A program made the translations under genes and the position numbers. Below, piece after piece: positions 46,126 through 55,539 of a DNA stretch of 64,000 nucleotides. Under the pieces are notes generated by a model, which was not told where the DNA came from, made no database searches, and worked only from the letters and a program-made list of their open reading frames with translations. Origin of the DNA: Chitinophaga rhizosphaerae (GTDB taxonomy: Bacteria; Bacteroidota; Bacteroidia; Chitinophagales; Chitinophagaceae); assembly GCF_003958645.1 (NCBI RefSeq), contig NZ_RXLO01000003.1, positions 682,001-746,000 of the forward strand, given 5' to 3'. Within the stretch, counting starts at the first letter, position 1. The number at the start of each line of letters is the position of its first letter.

Positions 46126-46830
46126 CTATTTATGACAGCATTTTTCGATCACTTTTTCTGCATGCGGATGCATTTCGGGGCTAACATAAGGGATGCCGAG
46201 GTTGAGGCCGCGGAGGATGAGCAGTATCGCCATCACACCCATCACGAAAGGCATGGCGCGCCTTACGGCGATGCGCCCCCGCATGCCCAGGAGCTGGCTG
46301 AACCAGGACACGGCCGCCATCGCCGGCAGCGTTCCTGCGCCAAAAGCGCCCATGAACAGCGCACCGCCCCACACGCTCCCGGAAGCTACCGCGCCTGCAA
46401 CGGCCATGTACACCAGTCCGCAGGGCAAAAAACCGTTCAGGAAACCGATGGCGTACAGCGTGCCGGTGCTCCGGCGGGCGAGTAATTTCCCGAGAGACCG
46501 TTGCACCCATCCCATCTTCAGCTTCGGCGTCAGCTTGCCGAAAAGCACGGCGGCCAGGAGCAATACCCCCAGCCCTATCGATAATCCCTGTTGCCACCCG
46601 CCGAGGTAGAACTGTTGCCCCAGCCAGCCGAACACGAGGCCCAGCAGCATGTAGGCGGTAACGCGGCCGGCGTTGTAAAGCAGGATGCCACCCATCTTCT
46701 TCCAGCCGCTGAGGTGCTGGACGGGTAGCGTGAGGGCGATGGGGCCGCACATGCCCACGCAGTGAAAGCTTCCGAGGAAGCCCAGCCCGAGTCCGGAAAG
46801 GAGCCATGCGGCAGTGATGGCGGCGGTCAT
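46126..46830 (-). CDS. TauE/SafE-like membrane protein of the cbb3 cluster
   Basis: This 234-aa protein has six to seven membrane helices and conserved Cys residues in GSFHCVGMCGPIALTLP and NGFLPCGLVYMAVAG. It belongs to the COG2836 group of DsbD-like/TauE proteins encoded next to ccoGH, which probably move copper or electrons for oxidase assembly. It overlaps the ccoH stop by 4 nt and is followed by hemN. Confidence 0.85.
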   Translation of the reverse strand: MTAAITAAWLLSGLGLGFLGSFHCVGMCGPIALTLPVQHLSGWKKMGGILLYNAGRVTAYMLLGLVFGWLGQQFYLGGWQQGLSIGLGVLLLAAVLFGKLTPKLKMGWVQRSLGKLLARRSTGTLYAIGFLNGFLPCGLVYMAVAGAVASGSVWGGALFMGAFGAGTLPAMAAVSWFSQLLGMRGRIAVRRAMPFVMGVMAILLILRGLNLGIPYVSPEMHPHAEKVIEKCCHK

Positions 46831-47264
46831 TGTACGTAGAATTGCGTTTCCTGGAAATAGTCTTTACCATTGTGCTGCCACTGCAGTTTGATGCGGTAGG
46901 GCCCGCGGTCGAACTGCGCGCGGCTCACCAGCAGCTGGCCGGATGCGTTGAGCTGGAGGGGCAGCACGAAATCGCGGCGGGAATCCGCCGGGCGGTAAAA
47001 GTGTACCTGGCCTTGCAGCGGCGTGCCTTTCAGCTCGCCGGGGAAAGTAATCTCGATACTGTCTCCCGGCTGCGTCACGCGCACCGGGGCGGAAAGCTGC
47101 CCGGTATTGTTGCGCGCATCGATGGTAGCCTGGTATTTCAGCTCTTCGGCGTAATATTCGGGCGTAACCATGTCTATGCGGGTTTGCATGCTGCGGGTAA
47201 CGAGCGTGAGGATGCCGATGGCGAAAAGGACGAATACGATGATGATGGAATGACCCCAGTTCAT
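46827..47264 (-). CDS. ccoH: FixH/CcoH-family oxidase assembly protein
   Basis: The 145-aa protein has one N-terminal membrane helix (WGHSIIIVFVLFAIGILTLV) followed by a periplasmic beta domain containing MVTPEYYAEELKYQATIDA, a typical FixH feature. CcoH stabilises the cbb3 oxidase during assembly. It lies between ccoG and the TauE-like gene, the usual order. Confidence 0.88.
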   Translation of the reverse strand: MNWGHSIIIVFVLFAIGILTLVTRSMQTRIDMVTPEYYAEELKYQATIDARNNTGQLSAPVRVTQPGDSIEITFPGELKGTPLQGQVHFYRPADSRRDFVLPLQLNASGQLLVSRAQFDRGPYRIKLQWQHNGKDYFQETQFYVQ

Positions 47265-47276
47265 AACAGTACGTTT

Positions 47277-48662
47277 TTATTGGCCGGCGGGCCCGAGGAA
47301 AGTGGTCTTCTTTTCCCCGATCCGTTGGCCGTTTTCATATAATCCTATTTTGAGGACCGATTTTCTTTGATGGATCGCCGTACGCGGCAGCACGATGAAG
47401 AACGTGCCTTCTCCCTGCGCTTCCGGTTTCACATGGATGGGCTTGCCCACCACTTCCACTTTCCCGATGCCGTTTTCGATACGCAACTCCAACGGCACGT
47501 CGGTCAGCGTTTTGTTCACGAGCTTGATGCGGTAGAGGTTGGTAATGCTGTCTGCCCCGCGCTCCTGGTACAGCATGCCGGCCGTCCGCATGATGGACCC
47601 GTCTACCGGTTTTCGGCTGATGAGCAGGAACGTGATGGCTACCAGCAAAAGGGAAAGGATGACGGTGTAAGTCTTCAATCGCCCCGTATACCGCAGCGGC
47701 TGTTTATTCGCGATGCCATCTTCCGACGCATACCGGATAAGCCCTGTCGGCCGGCCTACTTTTTCCATCATGAAATCGCAGGCGTCGATACAGGCGGTGC
47801 AGTTCACACATTCCAGCTGCGTGCCGTTGCGGATGTCGATCCCGGTGGGACAAACATTCACACATTGCATACAGTCGATACAATCCCCCAGGCCTTGCGC
47901 TTCTTTTTTGAATTTCCCGCGTGGTTCGCCTCTTTCGTAGTCGTATGCCACTACCACGGAATTTTTGTCGAGCAGTACGCTTTGCAGGCGACCGTACGGG
48001 CATACCACCGTGCACACCTGTTCCCTGAAAAACGCGAACACGGCGTAGAACACGAACGAGAACGCGATCATGGCGAGAAATCCGCCGAGGTGTACGCTGA
48101 GCGGATCCGTGATGATGTGTTTCAGTTCGCGGACGCCGATGATGTAAGCGAGGAAAGTGTTGGCGATGATGACAGACAGGAGGAAGAAGGCCGCGTGCTT
48201 GCCGGATTTCTTCACGATCTTTTCCGTGTTCCACGGCGCGCGGGCGAGGATTTTCTGCTGTGCGGCGTCTCCTTCGATCCAGTATTCTATTCTCCTGAAA
48301 AGCATTTCCATGAAGATCGTCTGCGGACAGATCCATCCGCAGAAAATCCTTCCGAAAGCCATGGTAAACAATACGATGAAGAGGATGAACGCGAGCATGG
48401 CGAGGCCGAAGATGAAGAAATCCTGCGGCCAGAACACGGCGCCGAAAATGGTGAAGCGGCCGTTGGGAATGTCGAAGAGGAACAAGGGCCTGCCGTTGAT
48501 TTGAACGAACGGCAGGCTGAAGAACAGTAGAAAATAACCGATGCTCAGTACCGTTCTGGCTGTATAAAGCTTTCCTGACGGTTTTTTGGCATAGATCCAT
48601 TTGCGTTTTCCTTTCTCGTCGATGGTGGCCAGATGGTCCCTGAACATTTCTTGCGCTTCCAT
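47277..48662 (-). CDS. ccoG: Cytochrome c oxidase accessory protein CcoG (FixG)
   Basis: CcoG is a membrane protein with two 4Fe-4S clusters that reduces Cu(II) for oxidase assembly. The 461-aa protein has about five membrane helices and the double ferredoxin motif CIDCMQCVNVCP and CVNCTACIDACD. It also has membrane Cys motifs (FGRIFCGWICPQTIFME, REQVCTVVCPYGRLQ) and a C-terminal immunoglobulin-like domain. It lies 11 nt downstream of ccoP. Confidence 0.95.
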   Translation of the reverse strand: MEAQEMFRDHLATIDEKGKRKWIYAKKPSGKLYTARTVLSIGYFLLFFSLPFVQINGRPLFLFDIPNGRFTIFGAVFWPQDFFIFGLAMLAFILFIVLFTMAFGRIFCGWICPQTIFMEMLFRRIEYWIEGDAAQQKILARAPWNTEKIVKKSGKHAAFFLLSVIIANTFLAYIIGVRELKHIITDPLSVHLGGFLAMIAFSFVFYAVFAFFREQVCTVVCPYGRLQSVLLDKNSVVVAYDYERGEPRGKFKKEAQGLGDCIDCMQCVNVCPTGIDIRNGTQLECVNCTACIDACDFMMEKVGRPTGLIRYASEDGIANKQPLRYTGRLKTYTVILSLLLVAITFLLISRKPVDGSIMRTAGMLYQERGADSITNLYRIKLVNKTLTDVPLELRIENGIGKVEVVGKPIHVKPEAQGEGTFFIVLPRTAIHQRKSVLKIGLYENGQRIGEKKTTFLGPAGQ

Positions 48663-48673
48663 TTTACCTTGTT

Positions 48674-49732
48674 TTATTCCGTTACTTCCACGCCTTCCGG
48701 CGCTTTAGGATTGGCTGGCGTCGTGCCTTTTATAGTGTGTATGTAGGCGCACAGCTGCGCGATCTGTTTGGGGGAGAAATCATCTTTCCAGGATTTCATC
48801 CCTTTATCCGGCACGCCGTATTTGATGGTGGAAAACACTTCGTTCACTTTTCCGCCGTGCAGCCAGAATTTATCGGTGAGGTTGGGGCCTACGAGCCCCT
48901 GGCCTTCCGGACCGTGGCAGGCGGCGCAGTTGGTGGCGAACATTTTCTGTCCGGCGCCGATGTCTGCCGCTTCCGTCAGGAGTTTCACGTTGTTTTCGTC
49001 GATGTTGTTAGCGGAGTTCTTGAGGTATTCGGCTTTCGCTTCGGCCGCTTTCGCATCGGCGATGGCCAGTTCCTGCAATTGGAGCGGCGCGGTTTCGGAG
49101 ATGTGGTAACGCCAGATGTAAATCACGCCGAAAACGATGCTGAGGTAAAATGCCCAGCGCCACCAGGGCGGGGTAGGATTGTTCAGCTCGCGGATGCCGT
49201 CGTAATCGTGCCCTAAATCGACTTCTTCTTCGGATACGGCATCGAGGCTGCGGGTCTTGTTGAGCCGCTCCATCCAGGTGATGCGCGGTTTGCCGGGAAC
49301 GGCGGCCTTCGCCACTTTCGCTTTTTTCTTCCGGGTAATGCCGGTCAGGATGCGCAATGCCTGGAGGAGGAACAGCAGCACGAAGATCTCCAGCCCCACC
49401 ACTGTGAGCAGCATATAGAAAGTGGTGTCCGACAATCCCGCCACAATTGGTTGGGATACTTTTTCCACGGCCGCTTCCTGTGCAAAGGCGCCGTGGCCTG
49501 CGGCGAGCAGGAGCAGTACCAGCGGGAGTTTTTTCATGCGGTCGCGGAAGATGTCGATCGCGGAGATGACCGTATTTCCGAGCACGATGATGGCGATCAG
49601 CAGCCCGAACGCGATGGTGATCAGCAGGATGGCCACCGGGTGCGTGAGCTCGCCGTAAGGATCGGGCGGCGCACCGGCTGCGGATGCCTGCAGGGTGAGG
49701 ATGGTCAGCAGAAATGTGAGAATGCGTTTCAT
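48674..49732 (-). CDS. ccoP: Cbb3 oxidase subunit III, CcoP-like (single heme c)
   Basis: The 352-aa protein has a signal-like N-terminus, a first membrane helix (ELTHPVAILLITIAFGLLIAIIVLG), a second in SDTTFYMLLTVVGLEIFVLLFLL, and a third (WWRWAFYLSIVFGVIYIW). A single c-type heme site follows (NCAACHGPEGQG) with the distal Met in GMKSW. Proteobacterial CcoP usually has two hemes; here only one CxxCH is present. It follows ccoQ by 7 nt. A shorter paralogue lies at 54750-55469. Confidence 0.92.
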   Translation of the reverse strand: MKRILTFLLTILTLQASAAGAPPDPYGELTHPVAILLITIAFGLLIAIIVLGNTVISAIDIFRDRMKKLPLVLLLLAAGHGAFAQEAAVEKVSQPIVAGLSDTTFYMLLTVVGLEIFVLLFLLQALRILTGITRKKKAKVAKAAVPGKPRITWMERLNKTRSLDAVSEEEVDLGHDYDGIRELNNPTPPWWRWAFYLSIVFGVIYIWRYHISETAPLQLQELAIADAKAAEAKAEYLKNSANNIDENNVKLLTEAADIGAGQKMFATNCAACHGPEGQGLVGPNLTDKFWLHGGKVNEVFSTIKYGVPDKGMKSWKDDFSPKQIAQLCAYIHTIKGTTPANPKAPEGVEVTE

Positions 49733-49739
49733 GGGCTTG

Positions 49740-49916
49740 CTATTTTTCAGGTGCGTCGTTGTCGATCGGGTAATGACTGATGGCGTCCATCGTCTGCTTG
49801 TCTGTCCGGAATGCGAGGTACGCCGCGGCGAGGAAGAAGACGGAGAAGAGGATCAGCGACACCATCGGGTAAATGCTGACGTCTTGTATCGTTTTGAGAT
49901 AGTTGATGAATTTCAT
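49740..49916 (-). CDS. ccoQ: CcoQ-like small subunit of the cbb3 oxidase
   Basis: This 58-aa ORF, in its correct frame between ccoNO and ccoP, starts MKFINYLKTIQDVSIYP. It has one membrane helix (MVSLILFSVFFLAAAYLAF) and a short acidic cytoplasmic tail ending DNDAPEK. CcoQ-type proteins are short single-helix subunits found at this position and stabilise the complex. The 5 nt and 7 nt gaps to its neighbours fit an operon. Confidence 0.8.
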   Translation of the reverse strand: MKFINYLKTIQDVSIYPMVSLILFSVFFLAAAYLAFRTDKQTMDAISHYPIDNDAPEK

Positions 49917-49921
49917 GGCGA

Positions 49922-52051
49922 TCAGTTGTTGGATGCGGTGGCTTTAATGTCTTTACCAAGTCTTTGCAGGTAGGCGATGAGGGCTACGATCTCACGGTCT
50001 GCCGGAATTTCCAGTTTATCCTTTTTCAGGTTGGCGGCAATTTCGCCGGCCTGTTTTTCCAGGTCGGATTTCGACTGCTGCTCGTACCCTTCAGCGTATG
50101 GTACGCCGATCTTGCGCATGACGTTGATCATGGCGGGCGTCTTGCCTTTATCTATCCGGTTGTCGAACAGCCAGGGGTACGAAGGCATGATGGACCCGGG
50201 GCTCATCGACACGGGGTCGAGCATGTGGTTGAAGTGCCAGGAGTCCGGGTACTTTCCGCCGAGCCTTGCCAAATCCGGCCCTGTGCGCTTGGAGCCCCAC
50301 TGGAACGGGTGGTCGTAAATGAACTCGCCTGCTTTGGAATATTCGCCGTAACGGGCCACTTCGTCGCGGAAGGGGCGCACCATCTGGGAGTGACAGGTAT
50401 AACAGCCTTCGCGGACGTAAATGTCGCGGCCATGGAGCTCCAGCGGCGTATATGGTTTTACGCTGCTGATGGTGGGGATGTTGCTGCGTACCAGGAAGGT
50501 GGGCACCATTTCCAGGATACCGCCGATCCCGACCACGATAAGGCTGAACACGACCATCTGCACGGGGCGCTTCTCGATCCAGTTGTGCCAGTGGCCTTTG
50601 GATTTGCCGTGCGCTTCGGGCGCGGCCTTCACGAGCGGGGCGGCTTCTGCTGGCTCGTTGGCCACGAAAGCCCCGCGGCGGACGGTTTTGCTGATATTCA
50701 CGATCATGAGGATCACACCGGAAACGTAGAGCAATCCGCCGAGTGCGCGCAAGGCGTACATGGGAACGATGACGTTCACGGTTTCGATGAACTGGTATTT
50801 CAGCGTTCCGTCTTCCGTAAACTGTTTCCACATCATGCTTTGCGTAAACGCAGCCCAGTACAGGGGAATGGCGTAGAAGATGATGCCGAGGGTGCCGATC
50901 CAGAAGTGGGCGTTGGCCCATTTGCGGGAATATAATGGGGTGTTGAACAGCCGCGGGATCATCCAGTAAAGGATACCGAAGGTCAGGAAGCCGTTCCAGC
51001 CGAGGGCGCCCACGTGAACGTGCGCGATCGTCCAGTCGGTATAGTGGCTGATGGCGTTTACGTTCTTGAGCGACAGCATCGGTCCTTCGAATGTAGCCAT
51101 ACCATAAGCGGTGAGCGCCACTACGAAGAATTTGAGCACGGCGTCTTCCCGCACGCGGTCCCACGCGCCGCGGAGCGTCAGCAGGCCGTTGAGCATACCG
51201 CCCCAGGAGGGAGCGATGAGCATGATGGAGAACACGGTGCCGAGGGATTGCGCCCATTCAGGCAATGCGGTATACAACAGGTGGTGCGGACCGGCCCAGA
51301 TGTAAATAAAGATCAGCGCCCAGAAGTGGATGATCGACCAGCGGTAGGAATAAACCGGGCGGTTGGCGGCTTTCGGTACGAAGTAGTACATGAGGCCGAG
51401 GTAAGGCGTGGTGAGGAAGAAAGCCACGGCATTGTGGCCGTACCACCATTGCACCAACGCGTCCTGCACGCCGGCGTACCAGGAATAGCTCTTGAAAAGC
51501 GACAGCGGCATCTCGAAAGAGTTCACGATATGCAGCATGGCGATGGCCACCCAGGTGCCGATGTAGAACCAGATGGCCACATACAGGTGGCTCACGCGGC
51601 GTTTCAGGATGGTGCCGAGCATGTTGGCGCCAAACACCACCCAGATGAGGGTAATGGCGATGTCGAACGGCCATTCCAGCTCCGCGTATTCCTTACCGGT
51701 CGTATAACCGAGGAACAGGGTGAGCGCGCCGCCGGCGATGATGGCCTGCCAGCCCCAGAAGTGGATTTTACTGAGCAGATCGCTCCACATGCGGGCTTTA
51801 CATAGGCGTTGCAGGGAATAATACACCCCCATGAAAATGCCGTTGCCAACGAATGCGAAAATCACCGCATTGGTGTGCACAGGCCGGAGGCGTCCGAAAG
51901 TAATGGGCGCGAAGCCCAGGTTGGCGCCGGGTATGACGAGCTCCAGCGCAGCCCAGAGGCCGGCCAGCATGCCGATCAGACCCCAGAAAATGGCGGCATA
52001 GGCAAACCATTTGACAGTGCGGTTGTCGTACGAGAATTTTTCAAGAGACAT
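49922..52051 (-). CDS. ccoNO: Cbb3-type cytochrome c oxidase, fused subunits I and II
   Basis: The 709-aa protein fuses CcoN and CcoO. The first 480 residues form the catalytic heme-copper subunit with about 12 helices and conserved His (for example VHTNAVIF, YGHNAVAF, HVHVGALGWNG). The C-terminal part has a linker with a membrane helix, then the CcoO heme c domain with CYTCHSQMVRPF and its distal Met region (GSIMPSYPWL). Such fusions are usual in Bacteroidota. It reduces oxygen at low concentration. It is preceded by ccoS and a Crp/Fnr-like operator. Confidence 0.96.
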   Translation of the reverse strand: MSLEKFSYDNRTVKWFAYAAIFWGLIGMLAGLWAALELVIPGANLGFAPITFGRLRPVHTNAVIFAFVGNGIFMGVYYSLQRLCKARMWSDLLSKIHFWGWQAIIAGGALTLFLGYTTGKEYAELEWPFDIAITLIWVVFGANMLGTILKRRVSHLYVAIWFYIGTWVAIAMLHIVNSFEMPLSLFKSYSWYAGVQDALVQWWYGHNAVAFFLTTPYLGLMYYFVPKAANRPVYSYRWSIIHFWALIFIYIWAGPHHLLYTALPEWAQSLGTVFSIMLIAPSWGGMLNGLLTLRGAWDRVREDAVLKFFVVALTAYGMATFEGPMLSLKNVNAISHYTDWTIAHVHVGALGWNGFLTFGILYWMIPRLFNTPLYSRKWANAHFWIGTLGIIFYAIPLYWAAFTQSMMWKQFTEDGTLKYQFIETVNVIVPMYALRALGGLLYVSGVILMIVNISKTVRRGAFVANEPAEAAPLVKAAPEAHGKSKGHWHNWIEKRPVQMVVFSLIVVGIGGILEMVPTFLVRSNIPTISSVKPYTPLELHGRDIYVREGCYTCHSQMVRPFRDEVARYGEYSKAGEFIYDHPFQWGSKRTGPDLARLGGKYPDSWHFNHMLDPVSMSPGSIMPSYPWLFDNRIDKGKTPAMINVMRKIGVPYAEGYEQQSKSDLEKQAGEIAANLKKDKLEIPADREIVALIAYLQRLGKDIKATASNN

Positions 52052-52063
52052 ATGAACGGAGGT

Positions 52064-52216
52064 TTATTCTTTACTGGTTTTATCGTCGAAAAGGATCCGG
52101 TGCGCGGGAGAGTAATCGTCGTCGTACTGCCCGTCTCTGACGGACCATATAAAGGCGACCAAAAAAAAGATGGCTACGGCGAGGCTGGCGCACAACAGCA
52201 TGATGATCACACTCAT
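52064..52216 (-). CDS. ccoS: CcoS-like oxidase maturation protein
   Basis: This 50-aa ORF starts MSVIIMLLCASLAVAIFFL, a single membrane helix, followed by WSVRDGQYDDDYSPAHRIL, the typical CcoS C-terminal pattern. CcoS is needed for cofactor insertion in cbb3 oxidases. It is the first gene of the operon, 12 nt before ccoNO and 88 nt after the ccoI end. Confidence 0.85.
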   Translation of the reverse strand: MSVIIMLLCASLAVAIFFLVAFIWSVRDGQYDDDYSPAHRILFDDKTSKE

Positions 52217-52242
52217 TTGTTAAAGTTTTTGTAATTGTGGTG

Positions 52243-52285
52243 TAAAAGTATCGAGGCAGCCGCCGGTATTGGATGACACGCGTCA
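52243..52285 (-). promoter_or_regulatory. Promoter with Crp/Fnr-like operator of the ccoS-NO-Q-P operon
   Basis: TGACacgcGTCA (52274-52285) is a symmetric site; on the minus strand its left half reads TTTGAC, close to the Fnr half-site TTGAT. A TACTTTTA minus-7-like box (plus-strand 52243-52250) gives a transcription start near 52236. The operator centre then lies at about minus 43, a position typical of class II activation. The identical TGAC-N4-GTCA pattern occurs before the second cytochrome operon at 55542-55553. Confidence 0.5.
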
Positions 52286-52304
52286 AACCACCCGATGATG
52301 CTCA

Positions 52305-54683
52305 TCAACGCAACAGCTTCCTGCCGGCATATTCGCTCATCCCCCAGGTCAGCAATATGATGCTGATGGAGCTGGAAGGCATGAGGATGGCGGCTGTCAA
52401 CGGGCTCAGTATCCCCTGCACGGCGAAGAAAAGTCCGGTCAGATTGTACGCGATCGAGTATACGAAAGCGATGAGAATGATGCGTTTGTTGATTTTGCTC
52501 ATGCGGATGAAAGCCGGCAGGCGGTGGAGCTGCGAAGCTTCGAGGATGCCGTCGCTGGCGGGGGTGAAGTTGTTGGAATCTTCGGTGAGGCTGATCCCGC
52601 AGTCGCTCTGGCGCAAGGCGCCGGCATCGTTCAGCCCGTCTCCGATCATCAGCACTTTTTCCCCTTTTTCCTGCAACTGCACGATGCGGTCGAGCTTGTC
52701 GTGCGCCTGCTGCCGGAAAAGCAACGTGGCGTCGGGGCCCATCATCCTGCGGAGGTTTTCCGCTTCCCCGGGCTGGTCTCCCGAAAGGAGCGTGAGCCCG
52801 AAATGGCGCTGCAAATCGCCCAGCATTTCGGGAATGCCCTGTCTATATGCATGTTGCAGCAGATAATAACCGGCATGGTCGCCGTTGATATTGACATGGA
52901 CCACACTGGCGCCGGGCGTTTCGGTATCCCGCGCGCCGGTGTAGGCCGCGCTGCCGAGCTGAACGTGCATCTGGTGCACCCATCCCTGCAAACCCTGCCC
53001 CGTCTGTTCGCTGAACCGGTCGATGGTGTGGACGAGAGGTTTGCCCGCGAACTCGCGCACCTGGCGGCTGGCCGGGTGCTGGGAATGCGCCGTCAACGCC
53101 GCGATTGCGCTTACTTCCGCATGCGTCAGTTCCCGCCCGTGCCACGTTACGGTGGTGCTCGATTTCCCCGTCAGCGTCCCCGTTTTGTCGAACACGATAT
53201 GCGTGAGCCCCGCCATCCGCTCGATGGCCTGGGCATTGCGGAGGTAAAGTTTGTGCCGGCTGAGGATGCGCAACATATGGCCGTTGGTGAAAGAGGCAGC
53301 CAGCAGCAACGCGCAGGGGCAGGCGATGATGAGGATCGCCGTCACGGCGGGCCAGATCTTCGCGCTGTCGTAAACTCCCCAGTAAATGGCGGTAACGGCG
53401 GCAATGAGGAGCACCACCCAGGTGAAGTATTGTCCGAGCAGGTGGATGAACGAGGGTTTGCCGGGATTGTCCTTCCGCAGTTCCTCACGGTTCCAAAGGC
53501 TGGTGAGGTAACTTTGCGCCACTTCGCGGATGGTGAGGATTTCCATGTTCCCATCCAGCTGGCGCCCGCCGGCGTAAATGATTTCGCCCATCTGCTTGCG
53601 TACCGGCACGGATTCTCCCGTTACGAAACTATAATCGATCAGCGCGGAACCCTTCACCAGCAAGCCATCCGCCGGTATCAGCTCCTGGTTGTGGATGAGG
53701 AGCGTATCGCCGGTCCTGACGTCGGGCAATTGCGTGGGCGCTTCCTCCCCGTTTTTCATCACGGTAACGGCAATGGGGAAATAGGCGGTATAATCCCGGT
53801 CGAACGAAAGCCCCCGGTACGTTTTATCCTGCAAAAGCCGGCCGATGAGCATGAACATGACGATGCCGGTCATGGAGTCGAAATACCCGCCACCGGTGCC
53901 GGAGAGCACATCCACCACGCTGCGGGTGAAGGTGGTGACGATGGCCAGCACGATAGGCAGGTCGATATTGAGGAAACCATGCTTCAGGCCTTTCCAGGCG
54001 GGCATGTAGAAAGCCTGGGCGGAGTAGAAGAAGACGGGAAGGGAGAGGAGGAGGTTGAGGTATCTGAAAACCACGGTCATCTGGCCTTCCATATGCCCTT
54101 CGCCTGAAAAGTATTCGGGGAACGACAGTAACATGATGTTGGAGAAACAAAATCCCGCCACGCCGAGCTGATAGATGAGCTTGCGGTTGGGCGCGGGTTT
54201 GCGGGCGCGGAGGTCTTGCAGGGAAATATACGGTTCATAGCCGATGCTGGTGAGCGTTTCGGCGATTTTTCGTAAAGAAGTTTGGGAAGGATCGTAAATA
54301 ATACGGGCTTCCTTTTCCGCGAAATTGACTTCGGTGCGTTGCACGCCGGGGTCGAGGCGGTGGAGGTTTTCCAGGAGCCAGAGGCACGAGCTGCAATGGA
54401 TGTGCGGAATGTGGAAGGTAACGTGGGCCTGCTTTTCGTCGCGATACCGGAGCAGCTGCTGCTGGGTGCGCTCGTTGTCCAGGAAAGCGAATTTGTCTTT
54501 ACGGACGGCCTGGCGCTGCGCCACGCCCGGTTTTTCGTTGATCTCGTAATACCGGCAAAGGCCGTTTTCGTTCAGCAGTTCGTACACCGCTTGGCAACCC
54601 TGGCAGCAGAACTGTTCTTCGGGTGGGCAAGGTTCACCGCAATGGGTACACTGGTGGCTGACTTCCCGGGCTTGTTTGATCAT
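52305..54683 (-). CDS. ccoI: Heavy-metal P-type ATPase (CcoI/FixI-like copper transporter)
   Basis: This copper-exporting ATPase supplies copper for the oxidase. It has an N-terminal Cys-rich domain (CTHCGEPCPPEEQFCCQGCQAVYELL) and an HMA-like CxxC (HIHCSSCLWLLENL). The membrane region carries the CPC ion motif (ACPCALLLA), and the ATPase domain has DKTGTLT and GDGLNDAGAL. The frame is open to 54731, but the Met at 54683 fits the family start. It lies upstream of the Crp/Fnr-like site and 66 nt downstream of the cytochrome paralogue, with which it may form an operon. Confidence 0.93.
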   Translation of the reverse strand: MIKQAREVSHQCTHCGEPCPPEEQFCCQGCQAVYELLNENGLCRYYEINEKPGVAQRQAVRKDKFAFLDNERTQQQLLRYRDEKQAHVTFHIPHIHCSSCLWLLENLHRLDPGVQRTEVNFAEKEARIIYDPSQTSLRKIAETLTSIGYEPYISLQDLRARKPAPNRKLIYQLGVAGFCFSNIMLLSFPEYFSGEGHMEGQMTVVFRYLNLLLSLPVFFYSAQAFYMPAWKGLKHGFLNIDLPIVLAIVTTFTRSVVDVLSGTGGGYFDSMTGIVMFMLIGRLLQDKTYRGLSFDRDYTAYFPIAVTVMKNGEEAPTQLPDVRTGDTLLIHNQELIPADGLLVKGSALIDYSFVTGESVPVRKQMGEIIYAGGRQLDGNMEILTIREVAQSYLTSLWNREELRKDNPGKPSFIHLLGQYFTWVVLLIAAVTAIYWGVYDSAKIWPAVTAILIIACPCALLLAASFTNGHMLRILSRHKLYLRNAQAIERMAGLTHIVFDKTGTLTGKSSTTVTWHGRELTHAEVSAIAALTAHSQHPASRQVREFAGKPLVHTIDRFSEQTGQGLQGWVHQMHVQLGSAAYTGARDTETPGASVVHVNINGDHAGYYLLQHAYRQGIPEMLGDLQRHFGLTLLSGDQPGEAENLRRMMGPDATLLFRQQAHDKLDRIVQLQEKGEKVLMIGDGLNDAGALRQSDCGISLTEDSNNFTPASDGILEASQLHRLPAFIRMSKINKRIILIAFVYSIAYNLTGLFFAVQGILSPLTAAILMPSSSISIILLTWGMSEYAGRKLLR

Positions 54684-54749
54684 GGCCCAAAAGTATCGGC
54701 CATTGCGCGCCCGGGCGATGAGTGGCATCACACCGGCCGATGATCGTCA

Positions 54750-55469
54750 TCAGCTCCCTTGCAGGGAAAGTATGAACCCGGTCAGTTGCGCGATCTCCCG
54801 GTCGCTCAGTTGTTTCTCCCAGGCCTGCATGCCTTTGACGGGCACGCCGAACTTGATGGTCTTGAAAATCTCGTTGGTGCTGCCGCCATGGAGCCACTGG
54901 TCGTCTGTCAGGTCCGGCCCGATCGTTCCTTTGGCGTTCCCGCCGTGGCAGGCGGTACATTTACGGCTGAAAAGCTGTTTTCCGGCCTGGATGTCGGCCG
55001 CATCCGCGAGCAGCGGCACATTGGCGGGATCGATGAGCGCTTCCGCAGCTTTGGGGGCCGCGGCCACGGCGCCTTTTTCGGCGGGCGCGGCATTGGAAGG
55101 GTTGTTCAGGGCAAAAATCCATACATAGCCTAGCACGCCGGCGAGGATGAAGGTGCTGGCCCAGGCCTTGTTGCCCACGCTGATGCCCGTCAGGAAGCGC
55201 AGGAGCCACAACAGCGCCAGGATCACCACTACTTCCAGGATGAGCACGGCCGCCAGGGTGGCAAACATATCGTTGGGCAACGCCGGCACGATGGCCGCGG
55301 CAACAAAACATTTGCCCAGTTGTTTTTTGATGTGTTTTTCGCGGTATACCTCCATCGCGGAGATAACCGTGGAGCCGAGGAGGGCGATGACAAACAGCAG
55401 GCCGATGGCCGTCAGGAGCATAAACAGCGCTACGGGGTGCGTGAGCGCTATCCCGGTGGAATCGTTCAT
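54750..55469 (-). CDS. Short CcoP-like c-type cytochrome (paralogue)
   Basis: The 239-aa protein shares its N-terminus with CcoP at 48674-49732 (LTHPVALFMLLTAIGLLFVIALLGSTVISAMEVYRE against LTHPVAILLITIAFGLLI...). It also shares the heme domain end (LTDDQWLHGGSTNEIFKTIKFGVPVKGMQAW). It has three helices and one heme site, KCTACHGG. The middle region is shorter than in the 352-aa copy. It may be an alternative subunit III or an electron carrier. A TGAC-N4-GTCA operator precedes it. Confidence 0.85.
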   Translation of the reverse strand: MNDSTGIALTHPVALFMLLTAIGLLFVIALLGSTVISAMEVYREKHIKKQLGKCFVAAAIVPALPNDMFATLAAVLILEVVVILALLWLLRFLTGISVGNKAWASTFILAGVLGYVWIFALNNPSNAAPAEKGAVAAAPKAAEALIDPANVPLLADAADIQAGKQLFSRKCTACHGGNAKGTIGPDLTDDQWLHGGSTNEIFKTIKFGVPVKGMQAWEKQLSDREIAQLTGFILSLQGS

Positions 55470-55539
55470 AGGTTCAGATTTGATGACAGAAAGCTACGAA
55501 AGGGCGTCATGGCGGGGGATGAGGCGCCTCAGGCGGGGG

